DNA from: Tissierella sp. P1
GTDB lineage: Bacteria > Bacillota > Clostridia > Tissierellales > Tissierellaceae
NCBI RefSeq assembly: GCF_002266425.1
Contig: NZ_NPMN01000008.1
Span: forward strand, 92,761 to 156,760
Length of the DNA stretch: 64,000 bases
Direction of reading: 5' to 3'
Part shown: in pieces, positions 45,166-54,099 of the stretch
Layout: every line of letters begins with the position of its first letter
Position numbering within the stretch: the stretch's first letter is position 1
Program-made: the position numbers and the translations under genes
Notes under the pieces: model-generated
Databases searched by the model: none
What the model saw: the letters and a program-made list of their open reading frames with translations, nothing else
Told to the model about the DNA's origin: nothing

Positions 45166-46326
45166 TTGAGAAGAAGACTTGTATCCATTATATTATTGCT
45201 TTTAATATTAATCGTTTCTATTCCATTAGGAGTATATGCTGATATGGATTTAAATGTGAATGCCAAATCTGCATTGCTAATGGATGTTAATACAGGAGCT
45301 ATAATTTACAAGTTAAATGAAAATGATAGATTAGCTCCTGCTAGCATAACTAAGGTAATGACTTTACTATTAGGAATGGAAGCAATAGATTCAGGTAGAA
45401 TTAAATTAACTGACAAAGTAATGGTCAGTGAACATGCTTCTAAAATGGGAGGATCTACAGTTTTTCTGGAAGCAGGAGAAACTCAAACTGTAGAAGATTT
45501 GTTTAGAGCTATTGCTATTAGGTCTGCTAATGACGCTTCTGTTGCATTAGCAGAGCATATTGCAGGTTCAGAAGATATTTTTATAAAGATGATGAATGAA
45601 AAAGCTAAATCATTAGGTATGGAAAATACTAAGTTTTATAATTGCAGTGGATTACCTAATGAAAATCACTATGTTTCTGCCTATGATGTAGCATTGATGT
45701 CTAAAGAACTATTAAAATACGATAGAGTTCATGAGTGGTTAACTACTTATATGACTGATATGCAAGTAGGTAAAACTAAATCTAGCACACAGACTATGGT
45801 AAACACCAACAGATTGATTAAAGAATATGAGGGTGCTAATGGAATTAAAACAGGTTCAACTAATGAGGCAGGATTTTGTTTATCTGCATCAGCTAAACGA
45901 GGGAATTTACAATTAATAGCAGTAATTATGGGAGCGAACAATTCTAAGCTAAGATTTGATGAAGCTAAAAGAATGTTAGATTACGGTTTTGCAAATTATG
46001 ATTCCATCTCTATAGGAAAGAAGGGAGATATCATTGCTACGTTGCCTGTAGAGAAAGGAAAGGCTCAAGAGGTAGAACTGATGCTTGCTAAAGATTCTTA
46101 TATATTATTACCAAAGGGAGAGAAAGGTAATATTAGCAAAGAGCTTGTTTTACCAGATATGATTGATGCGCCAATAATATCTGGGGATGAATTTGGTGAA
46201 CTGGTAGTTAGTATAGATGGTAAAGAAGTTGATAAAATTAAATTAGTTTCTAAAACGAATATAGATAAGGCTAATTTATTCAATATGCTAAATAGAACCA
46301 TAAAGAGTTATTTAAGAGGAAGATAA
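45166..46326 (+). CDS. dacF: DacF-like D-alanyl-D-alanine carboxypeptidase
   Basis: A 386-residue low-molecular-weight penicillin-binding protein (S11). Signal peptide (~1-25, ending VYA), SxxK in APASITKVM (~62), SxN in RSANDAS (~122), KTG in GIKTGSTNEAG (~229), and the C-terminal PBP5-associated beta domain. TTG start behind ggaggtaa. The spoIIM-xerD-punA-pdp-dacF order parallels Bacillus, where dacF precedes spoIIA; spoIIA is not here. Confidence 0.92.
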   Translation: MRRRLVSIILLLLILIVSIPLGVYADMDLNVNAKSALLMDVNTGAIIYKLNENDRLAPASITKVMTLLLGMEAIDSGRIKLTDKVMVSEHASKMGGSTVFLEAGETQTVEDLFRAIAIRSANDASVALAEHIAGSEDIFIKMMNEKAKSLGMENTKFYNCSGLPNENHYVSAYDVALMSKELLKYDRVHEWLTTYMTDMQVGKTKSSTQTMVNTNRLIKEYEGANGIKTGSTNEAGFCLSASAKRGNLQLIAVIMGANNSKLRFDEAKRMLDYGFANYDSISIGKKGDIIATLPVEKGKAQEVELMLAKDSYILLPKGEKGNISKELVLPDMIDAPIISGDEFGELVVSIDGKEVDKIKLVSKTNIDKANLFNMLNRTIKSYLRGR

Positions 46327-46349
46327 AATTAGAATAAAGATTTCTTTAT

Positions 46350-46375
46350 AACCTCGACTTTAATAGGTCGAGGTT
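46350..46375. repeat. Perfect hairpin after dacF
   Basis: AACCTCGAC and GTCGAGGTT form a 9-bp stem around an 8-base loop. No T run follows on either strand, so it is not a classical terminator. A TATAAT lies immediately downstream (46377-46382) and may be the -10 of the next gene, in which case the palindrome could also be an operator. Confidence 0.55.
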
Positions 46376-46418
46376 GTATAATGTTATAGTATAGGTTATT
46401 AGAAAGAAGGTTATAAAG

Positions 46419-47006
46419 ATGGATATTATTTATAATTTACCAGGGCTTTTTACGGCTATTATATTTCATGAGTTAGCTCATGGTTTCACAGCATACTTGC
46501 TAGGTGATAATACAGCAAAAGATTCAGGAAGGTTGACCTTAAATCCTTTTAAACATATGGATTTGACAGGATTTCTTTTCTTACTTATATTTAAATTTGG
46601 TTGGGCCAAGCCTGTTCCAATAAATCCATTTAATTTTAAAAATAGAAAAAGAGATACTATTTTAGTATCTTTAGCTGGACCATTATCAAATTTTATAATT
46701 GCTATTATTATCGGATTCCTTTTATCTTTGAATATAATAACTAATTCTATACTTTTTAAAATTTTATTTATAACTTTATGGTATAATATCATGCTAGGAG
46801 TATTTAATTTACTTCCTTTTCCACCCTTAGACGGCTCTAAGATTATTGCATCTTTACTTCCCAAGAAGTTAGAATACTATTTCTATAAATATGAGAAGTA
46901 TCTGTATGTAATTCTTATTATTCTTATAGCTACTAATACTGTAGACCGAATAATGGGACCTATCATAGATGCTGCACTGAATATTTTAATTTTAATAATA
47001 GGATAG
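46419..47006 (+). CDS. M50 site-2-type membrane metalloprotease
   Basis: A 195-residue multi-pass protein with the zinc motif HELAH (~18-22), the conserved NPFKHMDLTG, LAGPLSNF and the third ligand region FNLLPFPPLDGSKI. It is the short PDZ-less group of site-2 proteases; the substrate is unknown. It lies directly upstream of scpA (11 bases), as in Bacillus and clostridia. Confidence 0.92.
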   Translation: MDIIYNLPGLFTAIIFHELAHGFTAYLLGDNTAKDSGRLTLNPFKHMDLTGFLFLLIFKFGWAKPVPINPFNFKNRKRDTILVSLAGPLSNFIIAIIIGFLLSLNIITNSILFKILFITLWYNIMLGVFNLLPFPPLDGSKIIASLLPKKLEYYFYKYEKYLYVILIILIATNTVDRIMGPIIDAALNILILIIG

Positions 47007-47017
47007 GAGTATTATAA

Positions 47018-47764
47018 ATGGACTATAAGATAACAATAGATGCATTTGAAGGACCTATGGATTTGTTGCTGCATCTCATTGATAAGGCAGAAATAGACAT
47101 ATATGATATACCAATTAATCTCATAGCTGAACAATTTATTGAATATATTGCGCAAATGGAAGAATTAAATTTAGATGTAGCTAGTGATTTTTTAGTGATG
47201 GCTGCTACATTATTAGAGATTAAATCTAAATTACTTCTTCCAAGTAGAAACAACTCTATGGATACTCAGCTAGAAATGGAAGAAGTAGACCCTAGAGCAG
47301 AGCTTGTTAGAAGATTAGTTGAGTATAAGAAGTATAAAAATGTAGTGGAAGATTTACGATCATTAGAGATTATTCAGTCCCAAGTTTATTATAAACCTAA
47401 AGAGGATTTATCAGATTTTGAAGATGAAAAATTTGAACTGGAAGGATTAAATATAGATTTATTACTAAAATCTCTTAATAATATTATAAAGAAAAGAAAT
47501 AAAGAAAATTTAAGTTTGGATATTAATGAAATACAAAGAGACGAATACACATTAGAAGAATGTATAAAGGATATAAAACAAAAGCTTGATGCAGCTAATA
47601 TTTTAAGATTTAGCTCTTTAATTCAGAAAGACAGCACTAAAAAAGAAATTATAACATATTTTTTGTCAATTTTAGAATTGATTAGAATGAAATATATATA
47701 CGCAAATCAAGGAGAAGATTTTTCTGATTTAATTATTAGTAGAAGATTAGAAGAGGAGCAGTAA
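47018..47764 (+). CDS. scpA: Segregation and condensation protein A
   Basis: Kleisin subunit of the SMC-ScpAB condensin. 248 residues: N-terminal FEGPMDLLLHLIDKAEIDIYDI (~10-31, keys FEGPMDLLLHLI), then DFLVMAATLLEIKSKLLLP, an acidic linker, and a C-terminal winged-helix (FLSILELIRMKYIYANQ). scpB starts four bases after the stop. Confidence 0.96.
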   Translation: MDYKITIDAFEGPMDLLLHLIDKAEIDIYDIPINLIAEQFIEYIAQMEELNLDVASDFLVMAATLLEIKSKLLLPSRNNSMDTQLEMEEVDPRAELVRRLVEYKKYKNVVEDLRSLEIIQSQVYYKPKEDLSDFEDEKFELEGLNIDLLLKSLNNIIKKRNKENLSLDINEIQRDEYTLEECIKDIKQKLDAANILRFSSLIQKDSTKKEIITYFLSILELIRMKYIYANQGEDFSDLIISRRLEEEQ

Positions 47765-47767
47765 TTT

Positions 47768-48322
47768 ATGGATATTAGAGAACTTAAATCTATAATTGAG
47801 TCATTATTATTTACTTGGGGAGATCCTCTAGAGATTAAGGATATAGCATCTATTGTGGAGGTAGATGAGGAAGAATTATCTAAGATTATACAGGAAATGA
47901 TAGATGAATTTGATTATAATATGCGTGGAATTAGAATAATAAAAGTAAATGATACCTATCAGTTTGGAACAAGACCGGAAAATTTTGAATGGATTAAGAA
48001 ATTATCAAGTCCTAAAATAGCAAAGAATTTATCAAATGCTGCGTTAGAAACGCTATCCATTATTGCCTATAGACAGCCTATTATTAAATCAGATATAGAG
48101 GCAATAAGAGGTGTAAAATGTGATAAGGCAATAGAAACATTAGTTGAAAGAGGATTAATCACAGAACTCGGACGTTTGGATAAGGTAGGTAGGCCGATAC
48201 TATATGGAACTACTGATGTTTTTTTAAGATGCTTTGGATTAGAAAATTTGGAAAGCCTGCCACCTTTAAAAGATATTATTGATGATATAGATAACATAGA
48301 TAACATGAAGATAGATGAATAA
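47768..48322 (+). CDS. scpB: Segregation and condensation protein B
   Basis: 184-residue ScpB partner of ScpA, with two winged-helix domains: ELKSIIESLLFTWGDPL at the start and the signature LSNAALETLSIIAYRQPIIKSDIEAIRGV (~79-107, keys ETLSIIAYRQP, IRGV), then LITELGRLDKVGRPILYGTT. It ends in a Asp/Ile-rich tail next to a terminator. Confidence 0.96.
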   Translation: MDIRELKSIIESLLFTWGDPLEIKDIASIVEVDEEELSKIIQEMIDEFDYNMRGIRIIKVNDTYQFGTRPENFEWIKKLSSPKIAKNLSNAALETLSIIAYRQPIIKSDIEAIRGVKCDKAIETLVERGLITELGRLDKVGRPILYGTTDVFLRCFGLENLESLPPLKDIIDDIDNIDNMKIDE

Positions 48323-48345
48323 TACTAAATTTAGTATTATTTTTC
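48318..48345 (+). terminator. Terminator after scpB
   Basis: AATAATACTA and TAGTATTATT around AATT, followed by a T-rich run; overlaps the scpB stop. Confidence 0.75.
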
Positions 48346-48392
48346 TTTTTTTTGGAAATATATAGATAATGATTCCAAAAGGAAGTGATGTC

Positions 48393-48965
48393 ATGTTTTA
48401 TTTTTTTATTTTTTTGTTGTTTATATTTTCAATCTTATTTTTAATACCATTTAAATTTATGATTTATTATGAATTCACTAATCAGTCTAAATATAGAATA
48501 ATCATTACATATTTATTTGGTCTTATAAAAAAAGAAGTAGATTCTACAAGTAAGGATATTGAGCAAAATAAAAATGGTGAAGATAATAGCTCAAAAGTAA
48601 ATTCCATTGATTTTATTCGGTATATTATTGATAAAGGAGATATTAGAAAACTATATTTTAGAATTAATATTGGATTCAAAGATCCTAGTTTATTGGGTAT
48701 AGCAGTAGGTATTATTTGGGCTATAGTCAATGGTATATTTGCATATTTTATTAATTCCTATGATATAGATGATATTGGTGATAGGGATATACAAGTAATT
48801 CCAATATTTGATGATGATATCTTTCAATTATTTTTTTTATGTATAATTAAAGTAAATTTGGTTTATATTATTACTGCGTACATTAGGAGTTTAAAGATTA
48901 AAAAAGGTGGTGATAGTATTGCCGGAACATCCAATAGAAGGATTAATGAAAACTACAATGAATAG
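48393..48965 (+). CDS. DUF2953 membrane protein
   Basis: A 190-residue protein with an N-terminal membrane helix (FYFFIFLLFIFSILFLIPF), a C-terminal region with GLLGIAVGIIWAIVNGIF-like and FFLCIIKVNLVYIITAYI helices, and the DUF2953 pattern ...INIGFKDPSLLGI. Function unknown; it typically precedes ytfJ/gerW in spore formers. ATG 48393 follows aggaagtga. Its end overlaps gerW by 47 bases. Confidence 0.83.
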   Translation: MFYFFIFLLFIFSILFLIPFKFMIYYEFTNQSKYRIIITYLFGLIKKEVDSTSKDIEQNKNGEDNSSKVNSIDFIRYIIDKGDIRKLYFRINIGFKDPSLLGIAVGIIWAIVNGIFAYFINSYDIDDIGDRDIQVIPIFDDDIFQLFFLCIIKVNLVYIITAYIRSLKIKKGGDSIAGTSNRRINENYNE

Positions 48966-49350
48966 CTTAAAAGAGATGGTAGATGTAAATACTATTGTAG
49001 GTGATGCTGTACATGCGGCAGATGGATCTGTAATAATACCAGTGTCTAAGATATCTTTTGGATTTGCATCAGGAGGTAGTGAATTTAATAGAGATAAAGA
49101 TAGAAGAGACACTTTAACAGAAGAAAAATTTCCATTTGGTGGAGGAAGTGGAGCAGGTGTATCTGTTTCACCAGTAGGTTTTATTGTAGTAGGTAATGAA
49201 CAAATAAAATTATTGACGGTAGATGAAGGTAACAGTGCCTTAACAAATTTATTTGGATTTGTTGAAAAAATGGCGGATAATCTACAGCAATCCTTTGCTA
49301 GCAAAAACAATAATACTCAAGCAAATACGAATTATAATGAGATGCAGTAG
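48919..49350 (+). CDS. ytfJ: GerW/YtfJ family sporulation protein
   Basis: A 143-residue spore protein. TTG 48919 gives the family start PEHPIEGLMKTTMNSLKEMVDV with ggtggtga 5 bases upstream. Then DVNTIVGDAV, TVIIPVSKISFGFASGGSEF-type strand region (seen: IIPVSKISFGFASGGSEF), glycine-rich PFGGGSGAGVSVSPVGFIVV, and a Asn/Gln-rich tail. In Bacillus, GerW aids germination. Reading from GTG 48907 would add an atypical prefix. Confidence 0.9.
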   Translation: MPEHPIEGLMKTTMNSLKEMVDVNTIVGDAVHAADGSVIIPVSKISFGFASGGSEFNRDKDRRDTLTEEKFPFGGGSGAGVSVSPVGFIVVGNEQIKLLTVDEGNSALTNLFGFVEKMADNLQQSFASKNNNTQANTNYNEMQ

Positions 49351-49374
49351 AATTTTATAAATTGTTTGTGTACT

Positions 49375-49404
49375 AGGAGCAGGATAGATATCTTGCTTCT
49401 TTTA
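49375..49404 (+). terminator. Terminator after ytfJ
   Basis: AGGAGCAGGAT with ATCTTGCTTCT (two G-T pairs) around AGAT, followed by TTT. It lies between ytfJ and the next carboxypeptidase gene. Confidence 0.7.
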
Positions 49405-49434
49405 AATTACACTATTACAGGGGAGGTTTGCTTA

Positions 49435-50538
49435 ATGAAAATATATAGATATATAAGTTTAATACTGATAATTATTTTAAGCTCTAGTATTATTGCTCAT
49501 GGTGAAAATTTAGGCTTAAGTGCAGAATCTTATATTTTAATAGATGGCAATACAGGGAGAGTACTTTATGAAAGAGATGCTCATAGAAAAATGCCAATGG
49601 CAAGTACCACAAAAATAATGACAGCACTAGTTGCATTGGAAGAAGGTAGTATTGAGGATAAAGTAACTATTAAAAAGGAATGTGTAGGTGTTGAGGGTTC
49701 TAGTATATATTTAAGAGATGAAGAAATTATTACTTTAAAGGATATGCTTTATGGCCTAATGTTAAGATCAGGCAATGATGCTGCAGAAGCTATTGCCTTG
49801 CACATTGGAGGAAGCATAGAGAACTTCGTCTCTTTAATGAATAAGAAAGCTCAATCAATAGGTGCATTAAATACAAATTTTGCTAATCCACACGGCTTAC
49901 ATGATGATCTACATTATTCCACTGCTTATGATCTAGCTTTAATAACAAAGGCAGCATTTTCTTATGATGAATTTGCAAATATTGTAAAATCTAAATCTTA
50001 TATTGCCGATAGAGAGGAAAATAATTATTTTTATAATAAGAATAAAACTCTATGGCAATATGAAGGTGGAGATGGGGTAAAGACAGGATATACAACTAGA
50101 TCTGGTAGATGCTTAGTCTCATCAGCAAGTAAAAATGGGATGCGTCTCATAGCAGTATCTCTTAGAGCTGGAGACTGGTTTAATGATAATTATAAGTTGC
50201 TAGATTATGGATTTAATAACTATAAACAATCTTTTATATATGACAAGGGTCAGTTTGTGAAAAAAATAAACGTAACTAAAGGGAACAAAGAACATGTTAA
50301 TTTAGTTGCTGAAGAAAGCTTTTTTTATCCATTAAAAGAAGGGGAAAGGGAAAAAATAAAAATTAGTATAGATGTACCTAGTGATATTGAAGCGCCTATA
50401 GAAAAAGGAGATAAAATAGGATATATTAATACATATCTTGACGGTCAGTTAATAAATAAAGGTAACTTATTAGCTAAAGCTTCAATAAAAAAGACTAATG
50501 CTTTTGAGAGATTTTTTAGCAAGATTAGGTTTAAATAG
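49435..50538 (+). CDS. dacB: D-alanyl-D-alanine carboxypeptidase (DacB-like)
   Basis: A 367-residue S11 penicillin-binding protein, the second in the window. Signal peptide (KIYRYISLILIIILSSSIIAHG), SxxK in ASTTKIMTAL (~54-57), SxN in RSGNDAAEA (~114), KTG in GVKTGYTTRSG (~214), and a C-terminal beta domain. ATG 49435 follows ggggaggtttg; an upstream extension would pass through the terminator. The position near scpAB and rluB matches spore-cortex DacB of Bacillus. Confidence 0.9.
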   Translation: MKIYRYISLILIIILSSSIIAHGENLGLSAESYILIDGNTGRVLYERDAHRKMPMASTTKIMTALVALEEGSIEDKVTIKKECVGVEGSSIYLRDEEIITLKDMLYGLMLRSGNDAAEAIALHIGGSIENFVSLMNKKAQSIGALNTNFANPHGLHDDLHYSTAYDLALITKAAFSYDEFANIVKSKSYIADREENNYFYNKNKTLWQYEGGDGVKTGYTTRSGRCLVSSASKNGMRLIAVSLRAGDWFNDNYKLLDYGFNNYKQSFIYDKGQFVKKINVTKGNKEHVNLVAEESFFYPLKEGEREKIKISIDVPSDIEAPIEKGDKIGYINTYLDGQLINKGNLLAKASIKKTNAFERFFSKIRFK

Positions 50539-50617
50539 AATATATATACAATATGAATTTACTTTCTAATAAAAAAAAGGTAATATAGTAATACAAGATG
50601 GTGAAAGGGGCTTTAAA

Positions 50618-51324
50618 ATGAGACTACAAAAATATATTGCATTATGTGGTGTAACTTCAAGAAGAAAAGCAGAAGAGCTAATATTAGAAGGTAAAGTAAA
50701 AGTAAATAATAAAATAATAGAAGAATTAGGCACTACTATAGATCCAAATAAAGATATAGTCAAAGTTAATGACAAGCGTATCCAAATGGAAGGAAGAAAG
50801 GTTTATATCATGTTAAATAAGCCTATAGGATTCGTAACAACTTTGAAAGATGAGAAGGATAGAAAAATAGTAACAGATTTAATTGAGGGAGTAAAAGAAA
50901 GAATTTATCCTGTAGGAAGATTGGATGCTGATACTACTGGTCTATTAATTTTAACTAACGATGGAGATTTAGCATATAAGCTACTCATCCAAGTAAAGAA
51001 ATATTAAAAAGATATATTGCCATTGTAGAGGGTGTACCAAATAAATGGGAATTAGAGAAGTTTAGGCGTGGACTTATAATAGATGGACGCCCTACGGCTG
51101 AAGCTTATATTAAGATAGCTAAGAGATATGAAGATGAGTCTATTCTAGATATCTCTATACATGAGGGAAGGAATAGACAAGTAAAAAAAATGTGTGAGGC
51201 AATAAATCATCCTGTTAAAAAATTGAAGAGGATTTCCATAGGTGAATTAGAAATTGGAGGTTTAGATATAGGCAATTGGAGATATTTAGAGAGTGATGAA
51301 ATAGAATATTTGAAAAAACTGTAA
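50618..51324 (+). CDS. rluB: RluB-type pseudouridine synthase (frameshifted)
   Basis: Modifies 23S rRNA uridines. N-terminal S4 domain (RLQKYIALCGVTSRRKAEELI, keys), then NKPIGFVTTLKDE and the catalytic GRLDADTTGLLILTNDGDLAYKLL (Asp in RLDADT). The first frame derails after AYKLL at about 50985. The continuation HPSKEILKRYIAIVEGV to LKKL* ends at 51324, giving about 235 residues. One missing base (likely a C, making CTC CAT) explains it. The catalytic part is intact. Confidence 0.93.
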
Positions 51325-51341
51325 TAGTAATGGAGGAAAAT

Positions 51342-51749
51342 ATGTTATTGTTACGAGAATATACCATAGATGAAATTGATAAAATTATAAGCATTTTAAA
51401 AAAAGAAGGTGTTGAGAATTTAGATTTAGATGGGATTGTATATGTAGTCTTAGATGATAATGATCTAGTTGGTGTAGGAAAGGTGAAGCCAAGAGGTGAA
51501 ACGTGGACATTAGAATATTTGATAATTAGAGAGGATAAAAGAAACCAAAACTTAGGTGATGCTCTCCTCAGGGCAATACTTAACAAGCTTTTCAATCAAG
51601 GTGTTAAAAATGTCTACTATAGAACAAACAATACTTATTTAATCAAAAAAGGATTTATTTTAGTTGATAATAGTCAGTTAGAATTAAATATACCTGAATT
51701 TTTCAAAAAAGGTTGCGATGGTTGTGGAGGACATAATGAATTACAATGA
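51342..51749 (+). CDS. GNAT-family N-acetyltransferase
   Basis: A 135-residue acetyltransferase: VGVGKVKPRGETWTLEYLII strand region and the acetyl-CoA loop REDKRNQNLGDALLRAIL (R/Q-x-x-G/A variant). It ends with a CDGCGGHNE cysteine motif. ATG 51342 lies behind ggagg. Substrate unknown; the 3' end overlaps the next gene by 14 bases. Confidence 0.82.
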   Translation: MLLLREYTIDEIDKIISILKKEGVENLDLDGIVYVVLDDNDLVGVGKVKPRGETWTLEYLIIREDKRNQNLGDALLRAILNKLFNQGVKNVYYRTNNTYLIKKGFILVDNSQLELNIPEFFKKGCDGCGGHNELQ

Positions 51750-52320
51750 AATAGTAAATACTCTTAAGATATCTAGGGATATAATTTATGAATATGTAAA
51801 AGAGGGACAAACTGTAGTTGATTGCACTGTAGGAAATGGAAACGATACAGTATTATTAGCAAGACAAGTGGGTTCAACAGGAAAAGTTTATGGATTCGAT
51901 ATACAAAAAGAAGCTTTGGAAGCAACACTTAAAAATTTGACTTGTGAAGATCTAGACAATAGGGTAAGATTAATAAAGGATGGTCATGAGAATATTGATT
52001 TATATATTGAGGAAAAAATAGATTTTATTATTTATAATTTAGGGTATTTACCTAAGGGGAATAAGAATATTAAAACTAATAAAAACACAACTTCAGTATC
52101 TTTAAAAAAATCACTTGATTTATTAAATGATAATGGTATAATCCTTATCACTTGTTACATAGGCCATGAGGGTGGAATTGAAGAAAAAGATGCAGTAGAA
52201 GAGCTTTTAAAGGGATTGGATCAAAAAAAATATAATGTAATAAAATATGATTTTATAAATCAAAAAAATTTCCCACCTATTTTATATGGGGTGGAGAAAT
52301 CTAAAACTAGGAGGGAGTAA
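51736..52320 (+). CDS. Class I SAM-dependent methyltransferase (YtqB-like)
   Basis: A 194-residue putative rRNA methyltransferase: VVDCTVGNGNDTVLLARQVG (SAM motif I) then VYGFDIQKEAL (acidic loop), IIYNLGYLPKGNK (NLGYLP, motif IV) and a C-terminal region FINQKNFPPILYGVEK. This matches the tRNA-modifying YtqB-like family. The ATG is behind ggagg, inside the previous gene. Exact target not known. Confidence 0.87.
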   Translation: MNYNEIVNTLKISRDIIYEYVKEGQTVVDCTVGNGNDTVLLARQVGSTGKVYGFDIQKEALEATLKNLTCEDLDNRVRLIKDGHENIDLYIEEKIDFIIYNLGYLPKGNKNIKTNKNTTSVSLKKSLDLLNDNGIILITCYIGHEGGIEEKDAVEELLKGLDQKKYNVIKYDFINQKNFPPILYGVEKSKTRRE

Positions 52321-52321
52321 A

Positions 52322-53722
52322 ATGGCAGGTGTAAAAATTACTGACACAATTTTAAGGGATGCTCATCAGTCTTTGATAGCAACAAGGATGAGATTAGAGG
52401 AAATGCTACCCATAGCAGAAAAGCTAGATAATGTTGGATTTTATGCATTGGAAGTATGGGGAGGGGCTACATTTGATTCTTGTCTAAGATTCTTAAATGA
52501 AGATCCATGGGAAAGACTTAGAGCACTTAGAAAAGTTTTTAAAAAGACAAAGTTACAAATGCTATTAAGAGGACAAAACCTTTTAGGTTATAGACATTAT
52601 CCAGATGATGTAGTAGAAGAATTTGTAAAAAAGTCTCTAGAAAATGGAATAGATATTATCAGAGTATTTGATGCATTAAATGATATTAGAAATATAAAGA
52701 CATCTATTGAAGCTACAAAGAAATATGGCGGACATGCCCAAGCTGCTATTTCATATACTACTAGTCCTATACACAATACTAAATACTATGTAGATTTAGC
52801 TAAAGAAATGGAAAAAATGGGTGTAGATTCAATATGTATTAAAGATATGTCAGGAATTCTTTTGCCATATCCCGCAGAAGAACTAGTTAAAGAGATGAAA
52901 AAGGTAGTAAAGGTACCAATAGAAATACATTCACATTTTACTAGCGGAATTGCAAATCAAACTTATATGAAATGTATAGAAGCAGGAGCGGATATAATAG
53001 ATACCGCAATATCACCTTTAGGAAATGGTACATCTCAACCTGCAACGGAGCCAATGATTGCATCCTTAGAGGGTTCACCTTATTATCCTAATGATATTAA
53101 TATGGAATTACTACTAGAAGTATCAGATTACTTTAAGAAATTAAGAGATAAATATTTGGAGGAAGGGCTGTTAAATACTAAAGTATTAAATGTTGATGTA
53201 AATACATTAGTATATCAAGTTCCTGGTGGTATGCTTTCTAACCTAGTATCACAACTAAAGAGTCAAGGTAAAGAGGATGAATTTGATGAAGTTCTAAAAG
53301 AGGTTCCTAAAGTAAGAGAAGACTTTGGGTATCCGCCTTTAGTTACACCAATGAGTCAAATGGTAGGAACTCAAGCAGTATTTAATGTTATACTTGGTGA
53401 GAGATACAAAATGGTACCAACAGAAGCAAAAAATTATGTAAAAGGTCTATATGGTAAACCAACTTTACCTATATCTGAAGAAATAAAGAGGAAGATTATA
53501 GGAGATGAAGAGGTATTTACGGGAAGACCAGCTGATTTAATGGAGCCGCAGTTGCAGCAGTTTAAGGAAGAAATAAAACAGTATATCGAGCAAGATGAAG
53601 ATGTTTTGACATATGCCTTATTCCCACAAATAGCATTAGAATTCTTTAAACAAAGACAAGCAGAAAAATATAAGATAGATACTGAGTTATTAAATGAAGA
53701 ATTTCAAACATATCCAGTTTAA
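52322..53722 (+). CDS. oadA: Oxaloacetate decarboxylase/pyruvate carboxylase carboxyltransferase subunit
   Basis: 466 residues of the PYC_OADA type: DTILRDAHQSLIATRM, the metal and biotin pocket EVWGGATFDSCLRFLNEDPW (keys), RGQNLLGYRHYPDD, CIKDMSGILLPYPAEEL, HSHFTSGIANQTY and PGGMLSNL. The C-terminal biotinyl domain (MKM) is absent, so a separate biotin carrier must serve it; none is in this window. It ends at a terminator. Confidence 0.9.
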   Translation: MAGVKITDTILRDAHQSLIATRMRLEEMLPIAEKLDNVGFYALEVWGGATFDSCLRFLNEDPWERLRALRKVFKKTKLQMLLRGQNLLGYRHYPDDVVEEFVKKSLENGIDIIRVFDALNDIRNIKTSIEATKKYGGHAQAAISYTTSPIHNTKYYVDLAKEMEKMGVDSICIKDMSGILLPYPAEELVKEMKKVVKVPIEIHSHFTSGIANQTYMKCIEAGADIIDTAISPLGNGTSQPATEPMIASLEGSPYYPNDINMELLLEVSDYFKKLRDKYLEEGLLNTKVLNVDVNTLVYQVPGGMLSNLVSQLKSQGKEDEFDEVLKEVPKVREDFGYPPLVTPMSQMVGTQAVFNVILGERYKMVPTEAKNYVKGLYGKPTLPISEEIKRKIIGDEEVFTGRPADLMEPQLQQFKEEIKQYIEQDEDVLTYALFPQIALEFFKQRQAEKYKIDTELLNEEFQTYPV

Positions 53723-53748
53723 AACAAGCCTTAAAAGGCTTGTTTTTT
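53721..53748 (+). terminator. Terminator after oadA
   Basis: AAACAAGCCTT and AAGGCTTGTTT around AA, followed by T residues; immediately follows the stop. Confidence 0.92.
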
Positions 53749-53829
53749 GTTAGATGATTATATAAAAATTATCAATATGAAGTTAAACTTGCAAAATAAA
53801 TATTAATTGGATAAAAAATGAAATAAATC

Positions 53830-53858
53830 TTGCAATAGATATTTCCTTTTGATATTAT
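53830..53858 (+). promoter_or_regulatory. SigA promoter of the kor operon
   Basis: TTGCAA (53830-53835), 17-base spacer, TATTAT (53853-53858); 40 bases before the korD start. Confidence 0.7.
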
Positions 53859-53897
53859 TGTATTAAGAAGAAATAATTACATAAGGGGGAAATTAAA

Positions 53898-54098
53898 GTG
53901 TCAACAAAGACAGAAAAGTCTCTTACGGTGGATAAGAATTGGTGTAAAGGATGCGGCATCTGCGTTGCATTTTGTCCTAAAAATGTGCTTGAGATAAAAG
54001 ATGGTAAAGTTAATATTAAAGACTTAGAATCATGTATACAGTGTGGACAGTGTGAACTTAGATGTCCAGATTTTGCTATTTATTTAGGAGGTAAATAA
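53898..54098 (+). CDS. korD: 2-oxoacid:ferredoxin oxidoreductase, ferredoxin-like delta subunit
   Basis: A 66-residue protein with two [4Fe-4S] motifs: CKGCGICVAFCP and CIQCGQCELRCP. It carries electrons from the KorAB active site to ferredoxin. GTG start behind aaggggg. It is the first gene of korDABC. Confidence 0.95.
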   Translation: MSTKTEKSLTVDKNWCKGCGICVAFCPKNVLEIKDGKVNIKDLESCIQCGQCELRCPDFAIYLGGK

Positions 54099-54099
54099 G

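Noticed and set aside
46350..46375. Intrinsic terminator after dacF
   Set aside because: The stem is perfect but no T run follows on either strand; kept only as a hairpin.
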